A stretch of DNA of 64,000 nucleotides from Sphagnum compactum (GCA_965153455.1 OZ234498.1:930001-994000); one strand, 5' to 3'; positions 1 to 12,651 are shown, numbered from the stretch's first letter. Made by a program: numbers and translations. Notes: generated from the letters alone by a model not told the origin.

Positions 1-2306
1 TAAATGCAGGTTGTTCTGCGACCCTCCTCACAGTTTCATGGGCTAGGTATGTTTCTTGGGTTTCATTGGCAGGGGCTTCTGTCATCCATGTCTTCTTACA
101 TAGCTTTAATGTTCCCACTTTAAAAATTCACCCCAAAAAAGGTTTCTATCATCACATTGAACACTTTGGCTTTAGGGAGGCCATTTGATCATAATGTTTG
201 TTGGATTTTTTAAGCCTTGAAAACAACAAGGCTGCTAATTGAATTGACCTCTGTAATTCTTGGAAGATAGCTAGTTGTACACATAGCATCATCAGTGGTG
301 AAGACAGTTGTCATGCGTTACTAGATTGGCACCCAACACCATCAAAACTAACAAAGTCATCTGGGGTGATGGCTCAGTGGTATAGCCCCTGTCTGGGACC
401 TTGGGACGTCACAAATGGTTCTGGGTCAAACCCACTGGTGTGCAGGTGAATTGGGTCTGCTGTTGTGTTCCAAAAACAAAAGAAAGCCTAACAAAGTCAC
501 ATGCCCACAAATCAACCAAACCTCTTGCTTCTCCCATGTGTGCAGGAATTTCATCTTTTGAGTTATAAAATGTACTCACTTGTAGATTGCAGGAATTCAA
601 AATCAAATAAACATAAAGAAATCAAAAACTTGATGTCAACTAGACCTTCTACTTTCTTGGTGTGCTCTAAAATCTCATAGCACAAAAAGATGAGACTCCA
701 AAGTCACACCTTGCAGATAAACCTTGCAAAACACACAAAAAAACTAGAATACCGTTCACACTAAACTGAGTTCTGACCATGAACCAAATCTTACATAAAA
801 TGAATATGTTACAATAAAAACCTGACACAATCAAAGGAGGAGATGTAAGTGGTGATATTAACTACGATTTACATAATTGGACTGACAGGGCATGCGTTAA
901 GATATTACCTTCCATTTGTGATTTCTAGATTACTGGACAAGGACAACACTCCAATGTTGGGTGCCATTTCCTTCTACATTACCACCATCCATCCTCACTG
1001 AGCAATAATTCTACCTCCATTACCATCACAGAAAAGGATGTCATTGTCCATGAAGTTTGAACTACAAATAATATTGTAAAGCCACGTGAATGTTTGATTT
1101 GGAATTGCATAGTGTCCATTGTAACTGTTTTCCCTCTATGCTTCTAACGTGGATCATATGACATTGAAAGCATGCCACACCATTGCAAAGTGCATGCTCT
1201 TTTGTAGACATTTCAATTTGTGTTTGGTTTGGGAAAAAATGCTTTGGGCACTTCCATATGAAGAATCACAAGCTTTCTTGTTGATTACCACAACAAAAGT
1301 AATTGTTTTCAAGTTTTAAAAGGGAACAGACCCCCAGTATTGAAGGCATCAAGTGGTGTTGAGATCCAAGGTAGATGTATGGTACATGCCTATTGTGAAG
1401 AGGCTGGCATTCTCTCCACCATAAGCTGATCAAAGTTTGGTTGGAATACTATGACCCACATGTTACCAGTTTGGTGGAGAAATCAATATATTATGGATAA
1501 GTTAATGATGTACCTTAGCCTCAGGCTGACTACCCTGAAGACCTGGAGATTACACAAATGGGGGTATGGGAGTAAAAGACAAGTCTATGTAGACTGTGGC
1601 AGGCGTTTGCTTCTTTTGCTTTCCTCGGGTTGTTTTGCAGTCAAGGTCACTAATCAGCAAGAAATTCGAGTCCAGCCTCCAGAAGCCTGGCACCAATGAA
1701 TAGGAGAGGAATCCCACACGCAGAAGTTGTGGAAGCTTACTGATGCTGATTGGTGCAGTTTACAATGTCACTTGTGTCAGTAATGTGAGTACCGGTCTAG
1801 ACAATTCATGATCTCCAGGGTACTACACTAGACTTGCCAAGGTTCCATGGATTTCTTGCCCTCGACTACATGTTTGCAAGAAAGGCACAATTGCACTGCT
1901 CTCCATTGACCATGTGCAAGGTCAAGTAAGGTGAACATGGATCTTCCAGCAACTGACTTTGTGATGAACTGTTCAAAGAGCTCCCTGGCAGTCACAATAC
2001 TTCAATTTTGCTCTGTGTGAACCAGAATGTATTTCACAGTACATCTTGGCACTGACTGACAGGTTGATCTTCCCTCTTATAATATTGCAGATATAACTAT
2101 TTCCAGAACCATGCATTACATCCAGACGCTCAGCTTCATGGTATACAGGTAAAGCCTCAATGGAGGGACATCCCTTAGAATCATGAAACTATTTTGACTG
2201 TCTGTCTTCTGAGAAATACAACTCATAGCTGGTTTGCTGCAAATGTAAGAGATTCACCTAAGAACTGCAGGGGTATGCTCTGTCGTGTGCAGATGTCAGG
2301 TGTTGC
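1..2306. other. Intergenic spacer downstream of the PHT2;1 gene
   Basis: I see no convincing coding region here. The open frames are short, have no recognisable domain and no clear splice continuity. The last few hundred bases probably hold the 3' untranslated region of the phosphate transporter that ends at 2307 on the minus strand. A tRNA-like patch near 362-440 is listed separately. Confidence 0.6.
362..440 (+). repeat. tRNA-derived SINE-like head (candidate)
   Basis: The sequence TGGCTCAGTGG at 369-379 fits the internal RNA polymerase III box A. About 50 bases on, GGGTCAAACCC (423-433) resembles box B. The spacing suits a tRNA-derived SINE promoter. No full cloverleaf can be drawn, so this is not a functional tRNA. 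The SINE reading is inference from the two boxes; no second copy was identified in the window. Confidence 0.35.
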
Positions 2307-4599
2307 TTAAACTAATGAAGGAATGAGCCTTATAAGAATGAAGGTGTAGACTACAGATAGGAAAGCACCAACTGGAATGGTGACCATCCATGAGGCCACA
2401 ATTTCTCGAACCACTTCACCCCGGACACTGTTAAGCCCCCGAGCAAAGCCAACACCCATCACAGCCCCAACCAATGTATGTGTGGCAGAGATAGGCAGAC
2501 CCATTCGTGAAGCCAGTACAACCACAGTAGCAGCAGCAAACTCAGCTGCAAAGCCACGTGTTGGAGTTAACTCTGTAATCTTTCCGCCTATGGTGGCTAT
2601 AACACGGTAACCCCAGACCAGCAAGCCAGACACAATCCCAAAACCACCCCAAGCCAGCACATCAATCGGCATGCTTGGCTGAGCACCTGTGTTGAGACCT
2701 GTCCCATGCAAAATGGCTAAGGCTGCAGAAATGGGCCCAATAGCATTTGCCACATCATTTGCACCATGTGCAAATGACATGAAACATGCAGACAGGACCT
2801 GCAAATAGCCAAACACACTATAAACAATGCGCAGCTGAGTGCCTTTTGGTCCTTCCACTTTGCCCATGAATTTCACTGGCTGCTTGGATGCTTTCTCATC
2901 CACTTGGCCCTCAGCAGGCAGTTCAGAGAATAAGCCTAACAAGTCACCAAGCTGGCGACGGATGACTATATTGATGACAATTGCAGCTAGAAACCCGAAC
3001 CCCAGTGCTTGTGCTGCTGCCATACCAACGCTTGCTTTTGAAGGAAACACTGTGAAAGACAATGCTGCTGCACCCAAGAACACTGCTATGGGTGCTGCTG
3101 TTGCTGCTGCTTGCCCTGGATTAGGTGCACTATACACAAACTGCTTCCCACCAAAACATCCCTCCTCATGTCAGCCTTCCCATCTTCTCCATTTGCCAGA
3201 CAAAACTTTCAGAGTGGTGGCACCCCATCTGAGCTGAGAATGTCATGACAACATCATGCAGCAGCAACTTCAACGAGTCTACAAATAAACAGACCAGTAT
3301 CAACTGATGAAAATTGACAATTATTCAAAAGACAACAAAAAAATATTTTGAAAGAGATACATACATACCGTTCGGATACACTTATAGACCACAAATGCAA
3401 CCACCGCTCCTAAAACTGGGGACACAACCCAGGATGCAACAACACGTGCTAAAGACTTCCAATAGACTGCCCCAATTCCACCATAGATGAGGCCAAAGCC
3501 CACCATTGCTCCTATGATGCAATGCGTGGTTGATACAGGCCATCCAAAATATGACGCTACCTGCAACTCCACACATTTGTATTGACAACCTTTGCATTGC
3601 TGAATGATTTGACAGCATCATAAGGTGTTCTTCACCCATCACCTTGTTGGAAAGCAAAATCTACCTGATTGCAATCTAGCCAGAAAACCTATGACTCTAA
3701 TCCATCCCAATTTCTACAAGTCAAAATCTGGCAAATGATAGTGGTATGTTGAAAAACATGAAACAAGTTTGGGGGAGAACCCTAAAAAAAATTCCAGGAG
3801 GAAAATTGCACACCTGGAGCCAAGTTCCAGCAGCTCCAAGAGAAGAGAGCATCCCACAAAACAGCAAAGAATCCTTGCCATTGAAAATACCAGCAGTCAA
3901 AATTCCTGATTGCATAGTGTGGCTCACATGGGAGCCGACCATGAATGCTCCTGAGAATTCCAACACTGCTGCTGTAAGCACAGCTTGTCGTAGTGACAGG
4001 GCTCCAGATCCCACTGAAGTACCCATTGCATTTGCAACATCATTTGCCCCAATGTTCCAGGCCATGTAGAAGCCAAACAGCAAGGTTATATATGACAAGG
4101 CCCTGGTCTTAAATACCATCCCTGGTACTGAAGATGGCATGTACATGGGCAGCACCAGAGCTGCTAAACCTATCGCTGCTGTGATCCCAACTGCAAGGCG
4201 GGGAGTAATATGAAAGGCTTCTGCCATACCATCCATCCCTTTGCTTTCTGAAACTTTCTTCACTGTTTTCACCCTCTGGAAACTTTCTATCTCTTCGTGA
4301 AACTCTCCCGCATCTGCTAAAGATGCACTGCACACCGAAGTGTTTGAATCCTGCTCATGGCCACACTTCGGTAAGCTCAAGGTTAGCCTGGGTCTGCTAC
4401 TCCTGCTGCTGATGTGCCATGGCTGCTGCATGCATCTTGATGATATCGACGGATTTGTATCAGTGCGAGCCACAGCAGGAACATGCCAGCAAAAGCTTCT
4501 CCTGTGCAATCGGCCCCACGCGGGCTTTGAAAGAAGAAGACCATGGTCTGTTGCCGCTGCTTCAAGAGAGCTACAGCAGCTACGTCCTAACTTCAACAT
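2307..4599 (-). CDS. PHT2;1: Plastid inorganic phosphate transporter, PHT2;1 type (PiT family)
   Basis: Three exons on the minus strand, 4599-3814, 3560-3369 and 3140-2307, join at GT-AG borders with all introns in phase 0. They give about 603 residues; Arabidopsis PHT2;1 is of similar length (587). The family is a H+ or Na+ coupled phosphate transporter of the chloroplast inner envelope. Exon 1 starts with a Ser/Arg-rich stretch of roughly 70 residues that fits a transit peptide. It then carries hydrophobic helices and the first PiT signature (GANDVANAMGTSVGSGALS). Exon 2 holds the VASYFGWPVSTTHC block. Exon 3 holds the second, inverted signature (FAHGANDVANAIGPISAA) after a hydrophilic loop, and a hydrophobic C terminus. 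The start at 4599 is the first ATG that gives a transit peptide in frame. No breaks are seen and the gene looks functional. Confidence 0.95.
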
Positions 4600-5200
4600 A
4601 TTGCTTAAGCCAAAAAAAACAAAAAAAAGAACCCGTTCTCCGCGAATTTCTTCTCTTTCTTTCCTTCCACCACTTCAAAAAGAATCCATTCTCAACACTT
4701 CAACAGTGTCCCAAGCTCCACCATCTCCATCACTTCCCCTACCCATCCTGAGCCCCATGCATGCCACACCAAACCTAGAAGACAAAAATAATTAGGCTCC
4801 GAAACTCTTGCTATTCACTGATGCCCACAACAACATCACGAACAAGAAAAGAATTGAAGCCGAATAACCGAGAAGCTAGAAAGAATTCTATCTATTGCTA
4901 AAACTCCCCTCCATCCACCTCCACCATCTCCTTCCCTCCGAAAAGCTTGCAAGGAGAGCGCCATCGAATCCTGGAGTACGAGGCAAAAGCGTAGGGATGA
5001 GACGCAACTGCATTCGTTCGTTTGCGCCATTTTTACACAGAAACACCCATCCACACATTCATCCAACATACAGTCATAACCCATTCATCTATCCATCTAC
5101 CCATCCATTTATTCATTCGTTCATCTGGGGTTTTTTCTTTTCTTTTTTGTTTCTTCTGGGGCTGCTTCTTCTTGACTGTAGAACTAGGTAATTAGAGAGG
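4600..5200 (-). promoter_or_regulatory. Probable 5' leader and promoter of PHT2;1
   Basis: The stretch just upstream of the transporter start is very pyrimidine-rich on the plus strand (repeats of the type CCATCCAC and CATTCAT near 5045-5125), hence GA/TGGATG-rich on the sense strand of the gene. No TATA box or start site can be placed with certainty. Open frames here are low-complexity and are not called as genes. Confidence 0.4.
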
Positions 5201-5514
5201 CACATAGGTACCCTTTTTACCACCTTCACATTAAGTTATAGTATCTATTGCATATACCAATTGCATATACCTTAAAGTGGCAATCAGGAGAGATTCTACG
5301 CTTTCACCCCAGGGTTCTTTGAATCACCTGCTCTTTCAAATGCATTGCCAGTGGGACCAAGTTTTATTTTTAAAATAATAAAATTTTAAATTAAAAAAAT
5401 TATATTTATAATTATAATTATTTTAAATAATTTAATTAATTTTGAAATATATATATATTGAATTTTATGAATTTATTTTATTTTGTGATGTAACCACACT
5501 AGCCATCATTCACA

Positions 5515-5720
5515 AGAGGAATTAGCCGAATTTGGCTGCGGGTACAAGAGGAAAGTAGAAAAATTTAAGAATCCTGTTTTTGGGGAGGGGGGGGGGGGGG
5601 ATTTTAGAATTTGTTTTCCTCGTTTTTTTTTTGACAAAAGTCATTTGTATGAGTTGCACTGGATTTCTTTGGGCCACTAAGTGGCAAAAATTCGCCAAAA
5701 AGAAAAAAAAAGAAAAAGAA
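5515..5720. repeat. Palindrome-core dispersed repeat, copy A
   Basis: This contains AGCCGAATTTGGCT at 5524-5537, the 14-bp near-palindromic core shared by five other places in the window. It also has the flanking words GTGGCAAAAATTCGCC. The copy is interrupted by a long G run (about 5581-5601) and A-rich tracts. It is the most diverged of the six copies. Confidence 0.5.
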
Positions 5721-5920
5721 AAAAAGGGCTGAAATTTGCAGCCCACATATAGAATATCCAGAGCTCTAACGACTATCACAAATAGTTCAAAAGTTCTGAA
5801 ACTAGTATGGAGTGGAACGGTGTGTCCCGCCTGGGAATGTATTGAGCCCAGTAGGTCACCTTAAAAACGTTACCTATTGAGCAATCTGCTCTACTAGGGC
5901 TGGTTCCGAACCATATCTGG

Positions 5921-6016
5921 TGTTCCCCACCATAGATTCACATAATTACAAATGATCCCCACCATTGATTCACATAATTACCATGGATCCCCACCATTGA
6001 TTCACATAACTACATT
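5921..6016. repeat. 32-bp tandem repeat, three units
   Basis: Three head-to-tail units share CCCCACCATTGATTCACATA with a period of 32 bases (the CCCC blocks start at 5925, 5957 and 5989). Units 2 and 3 are nearly identical and unit 1 differs at a few positions. The rest of the spacer to 7002 is AT-rich and shows no gene. Confidence 0.8.
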
Positions 6017-7002
6017 AGGGCTTCAGCTTGGTTATTGATTGGTATGAGACAGATATACACCTAATATTGAGGATTGTATGGCCCTGCTATGAAGCTTGTA
6101 TAGGTTTTTTAAAAATAAATTTAATTAAATTTTAAAAATTTTAAATAATTAAAAAAAATTATATACTAGGCAAATACTTGTGTCAATTTTCTAAATTTTT
6201 TCAGATTGGGCATGTATTAGTATGAGGTAGTTATTTAGCCTTAGGTCCCTATGAGGCAAGTTGGTTCTTTTGATATTAGGACCCCTATCGATTTATGTAA
6301 GAGAGTTCCATTGATATATCTACAACACTGGCCATTATCGGCGTTGTTTGGTGCTTGATTTTGAAAAGAATCTTCAGTTTTTCTTTTTGTTAGGGTTTTT
6401 TTTATAGAAACTCTAGTGTGGTTTTGAGAATGGTCTTTTTGGATTTATAAAACTTTCAATTTTCAAGTCTTCAAAAAAAATTAAAGCTTAATTTGTTTTT
6501 AAATCAAGTTTGGTTTCATTTACATTGCACCCAACTAAAATCAATTAACTTGCCTAAATAGGTACCCATGTTCATGGAGTGGTGTATTTAATGTAGGAGA
6601 AAATTGGGGAAGAGCATAGTTAAGAAAAAAAAATCCTTATAACCAATGAAACAGGTAATGAAGAAGCCCATTTTATTTTTCTTTTGGAATGGCAAGGGTT
6701 GATTTGATTTGTTTGTTGTTTGGGTGAGGAGAAATAGCAAATGGGGTACCACCCAACACGACCACAATTTATTTCATAAGGTTTCCCTAAAGCTGAATTG
6801 TCAACATAAACAACAAGGATTAGTTTTGGCATTGTTAAAAACCTTTGATTTATACAACTAAAGAACTTGGACCTCTTTTAAAAGAGATCAAAAAGGGAAT
6901 TTGGGTTTGAGTTTTAACATTGCAACAAAAGGCAATTTCACAACCTAGATCCAAATCTAGTTTTAAGAACTTTTGAACCTTTGATTAAAGTTTATCAAAA
7001 AA

Positions 7003-7257
7003 TGTTGTGAAACCAGTAATAATACTAATAAGGTAAAACATACAATAGGTAGATAATATAGATAAGGTTAGTTAGAACATAACTCATTCCAAGAAAATCA
7101 ATTGGCATGTTTTTTCTATGTTAGTATTATTAAGGCCACCTCTACACTAATATTTGTTTTTTTTGTTGTGTACTTAATCACTAAGTTGTGGTGACTCTTT
7201 TGCAATTGTTCAAGCTCAGTTTGGAGTTTTTGTAACATGTTTTTTTTTTTTCTTTCA
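7003..7257 (+). repeat. 5' LTR of Copia-A
   Basis: It begins TGTTGTGAAACC and ends TTTCA directly before the primer-binding site. It matches 12383-12651 along its whole length, including shared blocks such as GGTTAGTTAGAACATAACTC and TTGTGTACTTAAT. Confidence 0.85.
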
Positions 7258-7269
7258 TGGTATTAGAGC
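7258..7269 (+). other. Primer-binding site of Copia-A
   Basis: TGGTATTAGAGC lies immediately after the left LTR and matches the initiator tRNA-Met primer site of plant copia elements, with one change from the usual TGGTATCAGAGC. The same variant occurs in Copia-B. Confidence 0.85.
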
Positions 7270-7299
7270 CTAATACTGGGCTTTTGCCAATGGTACAAA

Positions 7300-7960
7300 A
7301 CATTGAAGAGTGATAATAGGTGCTCTTTTTCTAACACAAATTTATTTGTAATAACAAATTTACTTAACAAGACTAGGACTGATGGTATAATGAAATTTTT
7401 AAACGCTTATACTTTGAAAGGTTATCCAACTATTAGGATTTGGAAGTTTAAAATGTGCGGTCTCCTCCAACTACAAAAAGATTTAGAGGTTCATTCAATA
7501 GAAAAACATGAGTAGAACAATTCAACATAGGGAAAGTTTTTCATTAAGAGGAGAAATCTTAGTGGCAAGAGTTTGCATGCCACAAAGATAGTCAAAGTTT
7601 TCCATTGGCAAGAATAACACCAATGGCAAGAAGTCAATGTGCCATAATGACAATTGAGAATGAGGATAAGGAATTTCTTAAATTTAAGGATATCGATTAC
7701 ATTAGCATGTGTGAAAGATTTAGTTTATCATCACATTGTTGATCTTACTAACCCTTGTGAAATGTTGAAAACATTTCGAAATTCATACAAAACCAAAATT
7801 TTAGGGAAATGATTGATGTTGAAGCAAAATCTTTACAATATTCAACTTGCCAATGACAAGAAGATGGGAGAAATCATCAAGGAAGTCAAAAAAAATGTGA
7901 ACCAACTTGTTGGCATGGGTTACAAAATTCCCACTGGTTAGTTGATGTTGTATTAAATGT
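7300..7960 (+). pseudogene. gag remnant of Copia-A
   Basis: Translated pieces in more than one frame resemble the copia gag polyprotein, which forms the virus-like particle. One piece near 7410-7510 contains GYPTIRIWKFKMCGLL, the equivalent of the conserved 'YxxWKxxM' gag segment. Another near 7860-7940 reads like the later gag helices. Frameshifts and stops separate them, so it cannot make a full protein. Confidence 0.65.
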
Positions 7961-8869
7961 TTTCCCATTGAAATATTACATTATGTTGCAATTGATTTCA
8001 AGATCATATTGAGTGATTTTCCGCCAAATTTTGCCAATCTTGAGGCAAACTTATTTTAAAAAGAAACCCATTTAATTGAAAACTATAGAAATGTGAGAGT
8101 CGAATGATGGAACAAAAAATTTCACTCTCTTCAAGCACTTCACAACAAACACATAGTCTTGTTCCAAGGAGCAAATTTTTCCCAAAGTTTAACCAAGAAC
8201 TTGTAGCCACTGTCATGAGGGAAGCCATTGGGAAAGGGAGTACCCCTTGAAGCATCTAGAGGATAAGCTTAAAGAGTATGAACAAAAGTTGGTTAAATAC
8301 AAGGCTTGAAACAAACATGTTTATGCACATATTATAAATTTTGAAACCATAGATTTGAGCTAACAACAAAGATAGTGACATAGAAAAAGAAATCTTAGAT
8401 GAAATTGATGCACATATCATAAAAACTTGTTTATCCAATCTGAAATTTACCTAATAAAAGTCCTCCATCTTATATTCAGATATAAGAACTAGCAAAACTT
8501 TCACCAATTCTAAAAATTGTTAAACAAGGTCAAGAAGGCAAATATTTTTTTATAGTAATAATAGTTGATGAAGGACACCATTCGATTATTGTGGAAGGTA
8601 ATGTGAACTTAAGCTTGCCAAATGGCAAAATAACAACAATTCTTGTAGCTTTATATCTTCATTTTTTTCAAAAAAACCTTCTATTACTTAGTTATTTTGC
8701 AAATAAAGGTTATCATTTGTTCAATTCAAATCAATGTGTCATAATCAACAGATAAATCCCAAAGTCATATTAACCAATTGTAATAGAAATTATATTAACA
8801 AGTTGTATAAGCTAGATGCATGTAGCCCATGATTGTAGTGCTCTAGAATAATTTAAATGTAATAGAAAA

Positions 8870-9900
8870 TGACAATGTGCACTAGTTGTGGCATCAATGC
8901 ATGGGGCATGTCAACTATTAGCAATTGCATGCCATGATTAATAAACACTATACCATTGGTGTTCCTCAACTACCTCTAGTCAAGCACGGTTGTACAACAT
9001 GGCCACAAGCCAAGCATGTTCCACAAAACTTCAAAACTCGGTTTGCAATGCTTAGAAAACAAAGATCTAATCCACACATATATGTGTCAATCCCTTCCAA
9101 CACCAACATTTCAAGGACATTTTTACTTCATGATGACATTTGTGGATGATCACACTTGAAATTGTTGGGTGTTTTTTCCATAGAAAAGATGACGTTTTCA
9201 ATAAATTCAAAATCTTTCAAAGATTAGTGGAAAACGAAAGTGGCTATTGATTAAAAGCTCTAAAGAATGCTGAAGGCAAAGAATAAATTTTTAGAGACTT
9301 TGAAGAATATTGTAGATTGAATAGAATTCAACATGAAACTATTGAAAGTTGTATTGTAGAACAAAATGGTTGTGCCAAATGGCACAATTGATCATTCATG
9401 GAATTGCACCTAAGCTAGTGTTCAAAAATTAATCTCCATCACACCTTTGGGGCAAGGTAGTCAAAACTACATGCTCCCTCCTTAATCATCTACGTATTCA
9501 AACATACAATAATGGTTGCATTTTAGAGAAGATGTATTTAAGTAATAAACCAAACTTGGTCCATGTTTGAACTTTTGGATATTGTGCTTAAGTTGTAAAC
9601 ATTCTTAACAATTATAAAAGAAAAATCAATTTGAAAGTCATGAATGTGTCATGAATGGTGGGGTTTAATGATCAAACTCATGGTTGTTGATGTTATGGTC
9701 TACTAAAAAAAAAAATCATCACATCAAGATATGTTCATCTTGATCCAAGCATTGTTAACAAATGGACTTTTGTGGTTCTTGCAAGTGGAAGAGCCCAAGT
9801 TCATTCAATGGTAGAATTGTCAAGACTAAAGGAAGAAATTTATCAATGAAACCTTTGGATTTGCCAAAAAACCAGCCATTTAGAAATGATCACCAACTAA
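8870..9900 (+). pseudogene. Integrase region remnant of Copia-A
   Basis: Around 8880-9060 lies a pre-integrase segment with the LWHQ-x-MGHVNY pattern. It is followed, in shifting frames, by integrase-core stretches (DDHT-like near 9147, an EQNGCAKWHN-like segment near 9360) and the downstream part of the domain. Multiple stops and frameshifts make it non-functional. Confidence 0.7.
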
Positions 9901-10379
9901 TTTCACCAATTTCCTATCCAAAAACAACCACAAATGTCAATAATTTTAAAAAGTAATTCAACCCACATTTCAAATATTTAATTGACAATAATGCTACAAA
10001 CAAACATTTTAATTGAATACAAACTTGCTAACTGAAAGTTCACCTCCCAAAAAATCTATCACATCAAAAAAATTCCACATAAATACAAAGATTTTTTTTG
10101 AATGTAATAGATATTTGAGAGTCCACACAACATGGTTCATTTATATTAAGTTTCATGATGTAATAAAATATAAAAAACGGAATAAAGACATGTTTGAGAA
10201 AATGGGTTTGATAGAAAAATCCTTAATGGTGATTTAAAAGGAAATGTCTTCACGGAACCATTGTTACACTTTAAACATGAAAAATTCAGTACCGAAGTTT
10301 GTTAGTTGAATAAAACCTTATATGGTTTCCAAAAACCCCCAAGGACAAGTTGGTACAAAAAAATAAACTAGTATTTATA

Positions 10380-11600
10380 AAGTTAAATGTTAAAACATAG
10401 TTACTATGACTACAATTTATATTATCTTATTGAAAATTTAAAAAATTGTTAATTTGCTAATTTAAGTAGATAATCTTTTCATAACTAGGGATCACATTGA
10501 AAAGATTGAAATCCTATAAAATTTTGTAAAGACAGAATAATGAACTTGGCTAAACCAATAAAGCAGCTATAAAAGCTATGCTTGTCAATCGAATAGGTGA
10601 TTTTGGATTAGCTCTTGGGATTATGGGTCGTTTTACTATTTTTCAAATAGTAGACTTTTCGACTCTTTTTGCTTGTGTTAGCGCCTTTTTTTAACCTTAT
10701 CATTATTTAATTTTTTGATTTAATGGCTAAAAGAACAACTAAAGTCTAGATTTGAAATTACCAATCTTGGTCATGTTAAAAAATAAATAGGGATAGAATT
10801 CAAATGTTTGTAGAACGAGATTTGTATGTCAAAAAGGGGTTATGTTATCAACATCTTGCAAGAGTTTGGTTTTGAGAATTGTAACCATGTGCATATACCA
10901 ATGATTAAAAAATTGAAGTTAGAGTTTAATGTGCATGCATGCAAAAGAGGTAGATCAAATGCTCTACAAGAGAATAATAAGTAAATTGAATTGTTTAATG
11001 AACACTTAGTTAAACTTGTCATTTCCCATTAGAGTGGTCATTTGATTCTTAGTTAAACCATAAGAATCTCACATGCTTGCTATGAAGCAAATATCGCAAT
11101 ACCTCAAGGAGACCAATGATCTTGGTATCTTTTACCATCATGGAGATATGAAGATTCTAACAACATACATTGATGTGATTAGGGTGGTTGCTTAAAGACT
11201 AGGAAATCAATTGGGGGATATTAATTTTGAATGGGAGAGCTACAATAACATGGTTTAACAAATGTCAACCATTTACGGTTTTGTCATCTACCAAGTCTGA
11301 ATATATATAGATGGTAGAAAGGGTAAAAGAATTATTGTGGATGACCATCTTTCTTAAAGAACTTGGCAAGTTCCACTTGAACATTATAAAATTACTTTGT
11401 GACAATCATGCCAACACAAAACTTGGACATATAAAACTTATATTTCACATTCGCATGTAATAGTGGAACTTCATTACCACTATGTGCATATGAAAGTCCT
11501 TGCGAATGAAGTGGAGATGAGGTCTATCCTTGTTTAAGAACAACCTATAAACACCTTGACTAAAACATTTGGAAGGACAAAGTTTGAGATGACATACAAA
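10380..11600 (+). pseudogene. Reverse transcriptase and RNase H remnant of Copia-A
   Basis: Before the nad5 insert, one frame at about 10440-10510 reads a decayed YVDD active site (stop-VDNLFITRDHIEKI). After the insert the protein resumes with KEQLKSRFEITNLGHVKK at about 10730-10785 and runs into GYVINILQEFG. RNase H stretches follow at about 11190-11480 (KSIGG, SSTKSEYI, KELLWM, LLCDNHANTKLGHIK). The domain is clearly copia-type but has many stops. Confidence 0.75.
10557..10725 (+). pseudogene. nad5: Nuclear copy of mitochondrial nad5 (NUMT)
   Basis: One frame reads [20 protein letters not shown] and continues [20 protein letters not shown]. This is the conserved N-terminal part of NADH dehydrogenase subunit 5, a core membrane subunit of respiratory complex I. 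Homology fades just after the SAF-x-PHHY equivalent, where stops appear. Where most plants have Cys in GIMGCF there is an Arg codon (CGT). That is what an unedited C-to-U site would look like, so the source was probably mitochondrial DNA and not edited RNA. It sits inside the Copia-A reverse transcriptase and is too short to function. Confidence 0.9.
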
Positions 11601-12382
11601 ATAATCATAAGGTGAAAGCATGAAATAAGGAGCCGCAGAGTGTGTGGACAATCCTTTAAAAAAACATTTCAAATTTTTGAACAATCACCATGGGAACACT
11701 ATATATCAAAAAATTCATTTAATTTTTGAAATAAATTTTTGTATTTTCAAAGTTGCAACTACAAAATTTTTATGAAACTTCACCATGTTTCAAAAGTATT
11801 TTTATATGTTTAAAGCACTCAAGAAAAACATATGAACATGTGGTTTTTTTGTTTTAAAAGTTTTTTTTCTTTATCAAATGTTCACCAAGTCAATTCAATT
11901 TTTTTTTGAACTTTAATATATTCCACAAGAAAGGATTCATATGTTCAAAACATTCAAAAAATAAAAATACATATATGTTTTTAAATTTTGATACTCAAAC
12001 ATCCTTAAACATTATTATAATTTTGAATTTGTAATCATGGTCCAAAGTAAAGTTATAGATTCAATATAATCTAAGGCTTGATGCAAAAAAATTTGAGTTT
12101 TTATCATGTTATATGTCATATTTGGCCTCAAATTTGATATTATGTTTGAAATACTATGTGAAAAATGAAGTATAAACCAATAGAAAATTGTCACTTGGAA
12201 AATGCAATCCTTGGAAAGGACTTTAACCTTGGTACGATTGGATCCTTATTTCATGCTTTCACCCCACAATGATTCAAAAGAAGGATGTTTTTTAGTAACC
12301 CCAATCAAATGTAATCAACCACATAATATTTGCCATAGTCCTAAAGTTTAGCCATTATCATCACCTTACTAGTAAGAGGGGA

Positions 12383-12651
12383 GGTTGTGAAATTAGTAAT
12401 ATTAATAATTACATGAAACACAAGTTAGTTAGATCAAATGTTAGGTAGATTAAATAAATTAGGTTAGTTAAAACATAACTCATTTTGAAGTTTTCAATTG
12501 CATCTTCCTTTTACATTAGAATTAGTAAAACCACCTTTAGATTAATATTAGTTTACTTTATTGTGTACTTAATTGCTCGCATGTGGTGCTTCTTTTACAA
12601 ATGTTCAAGTTCAAATTGAAGTTTTTACAATAAGTTCTATTTTTTCTTTCA
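12383..12651 (+). repeat. 3' LTR of Copia-A
   Basis: It pairs with 7003-7257 and is preceded by the purine tract AGTAAGAGGGGAGG. The first base of the expected TG has changed to G. The end, TTTCA, matches the left LTR. Confidence 0.85.

Larger units (their letters stand above)
7003..12651 (+). mobile_element. Decayed Ty1/copia LTR retrotransposon 'Copia-A'
   Basis: Two diverged long terminal repeats (7003-7257 and 12383-12651) flank an internal region. It starts with a primer-binding site TGGTATTAGAGC, the near-universal initiator-tRNA-Met type of plant copia elements, and ends with a purine tract (about 12371-12384). Remains of gag, integrase, reverse transcriptase and RNase H follow in copia order, all broken by stops and frameshifts. 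The reverse transcriptase is split by a mitochondrial nad5 fragment at about 10557-10725. The LTRs differ at many positions, so the insertion is old. No clean target-site duplication was found. Confidence 0.88.

Noticed and set aside
1451-1699. An 82-codon frame upstream of nothing recognisable
   Set aside because: No domain or splice partner; likely chance.
3746-4069. Plus-strand open frame over PHT2;1
   Set aside because: It is antisense to exon 1 and intron 1 of a strongly supported gene.
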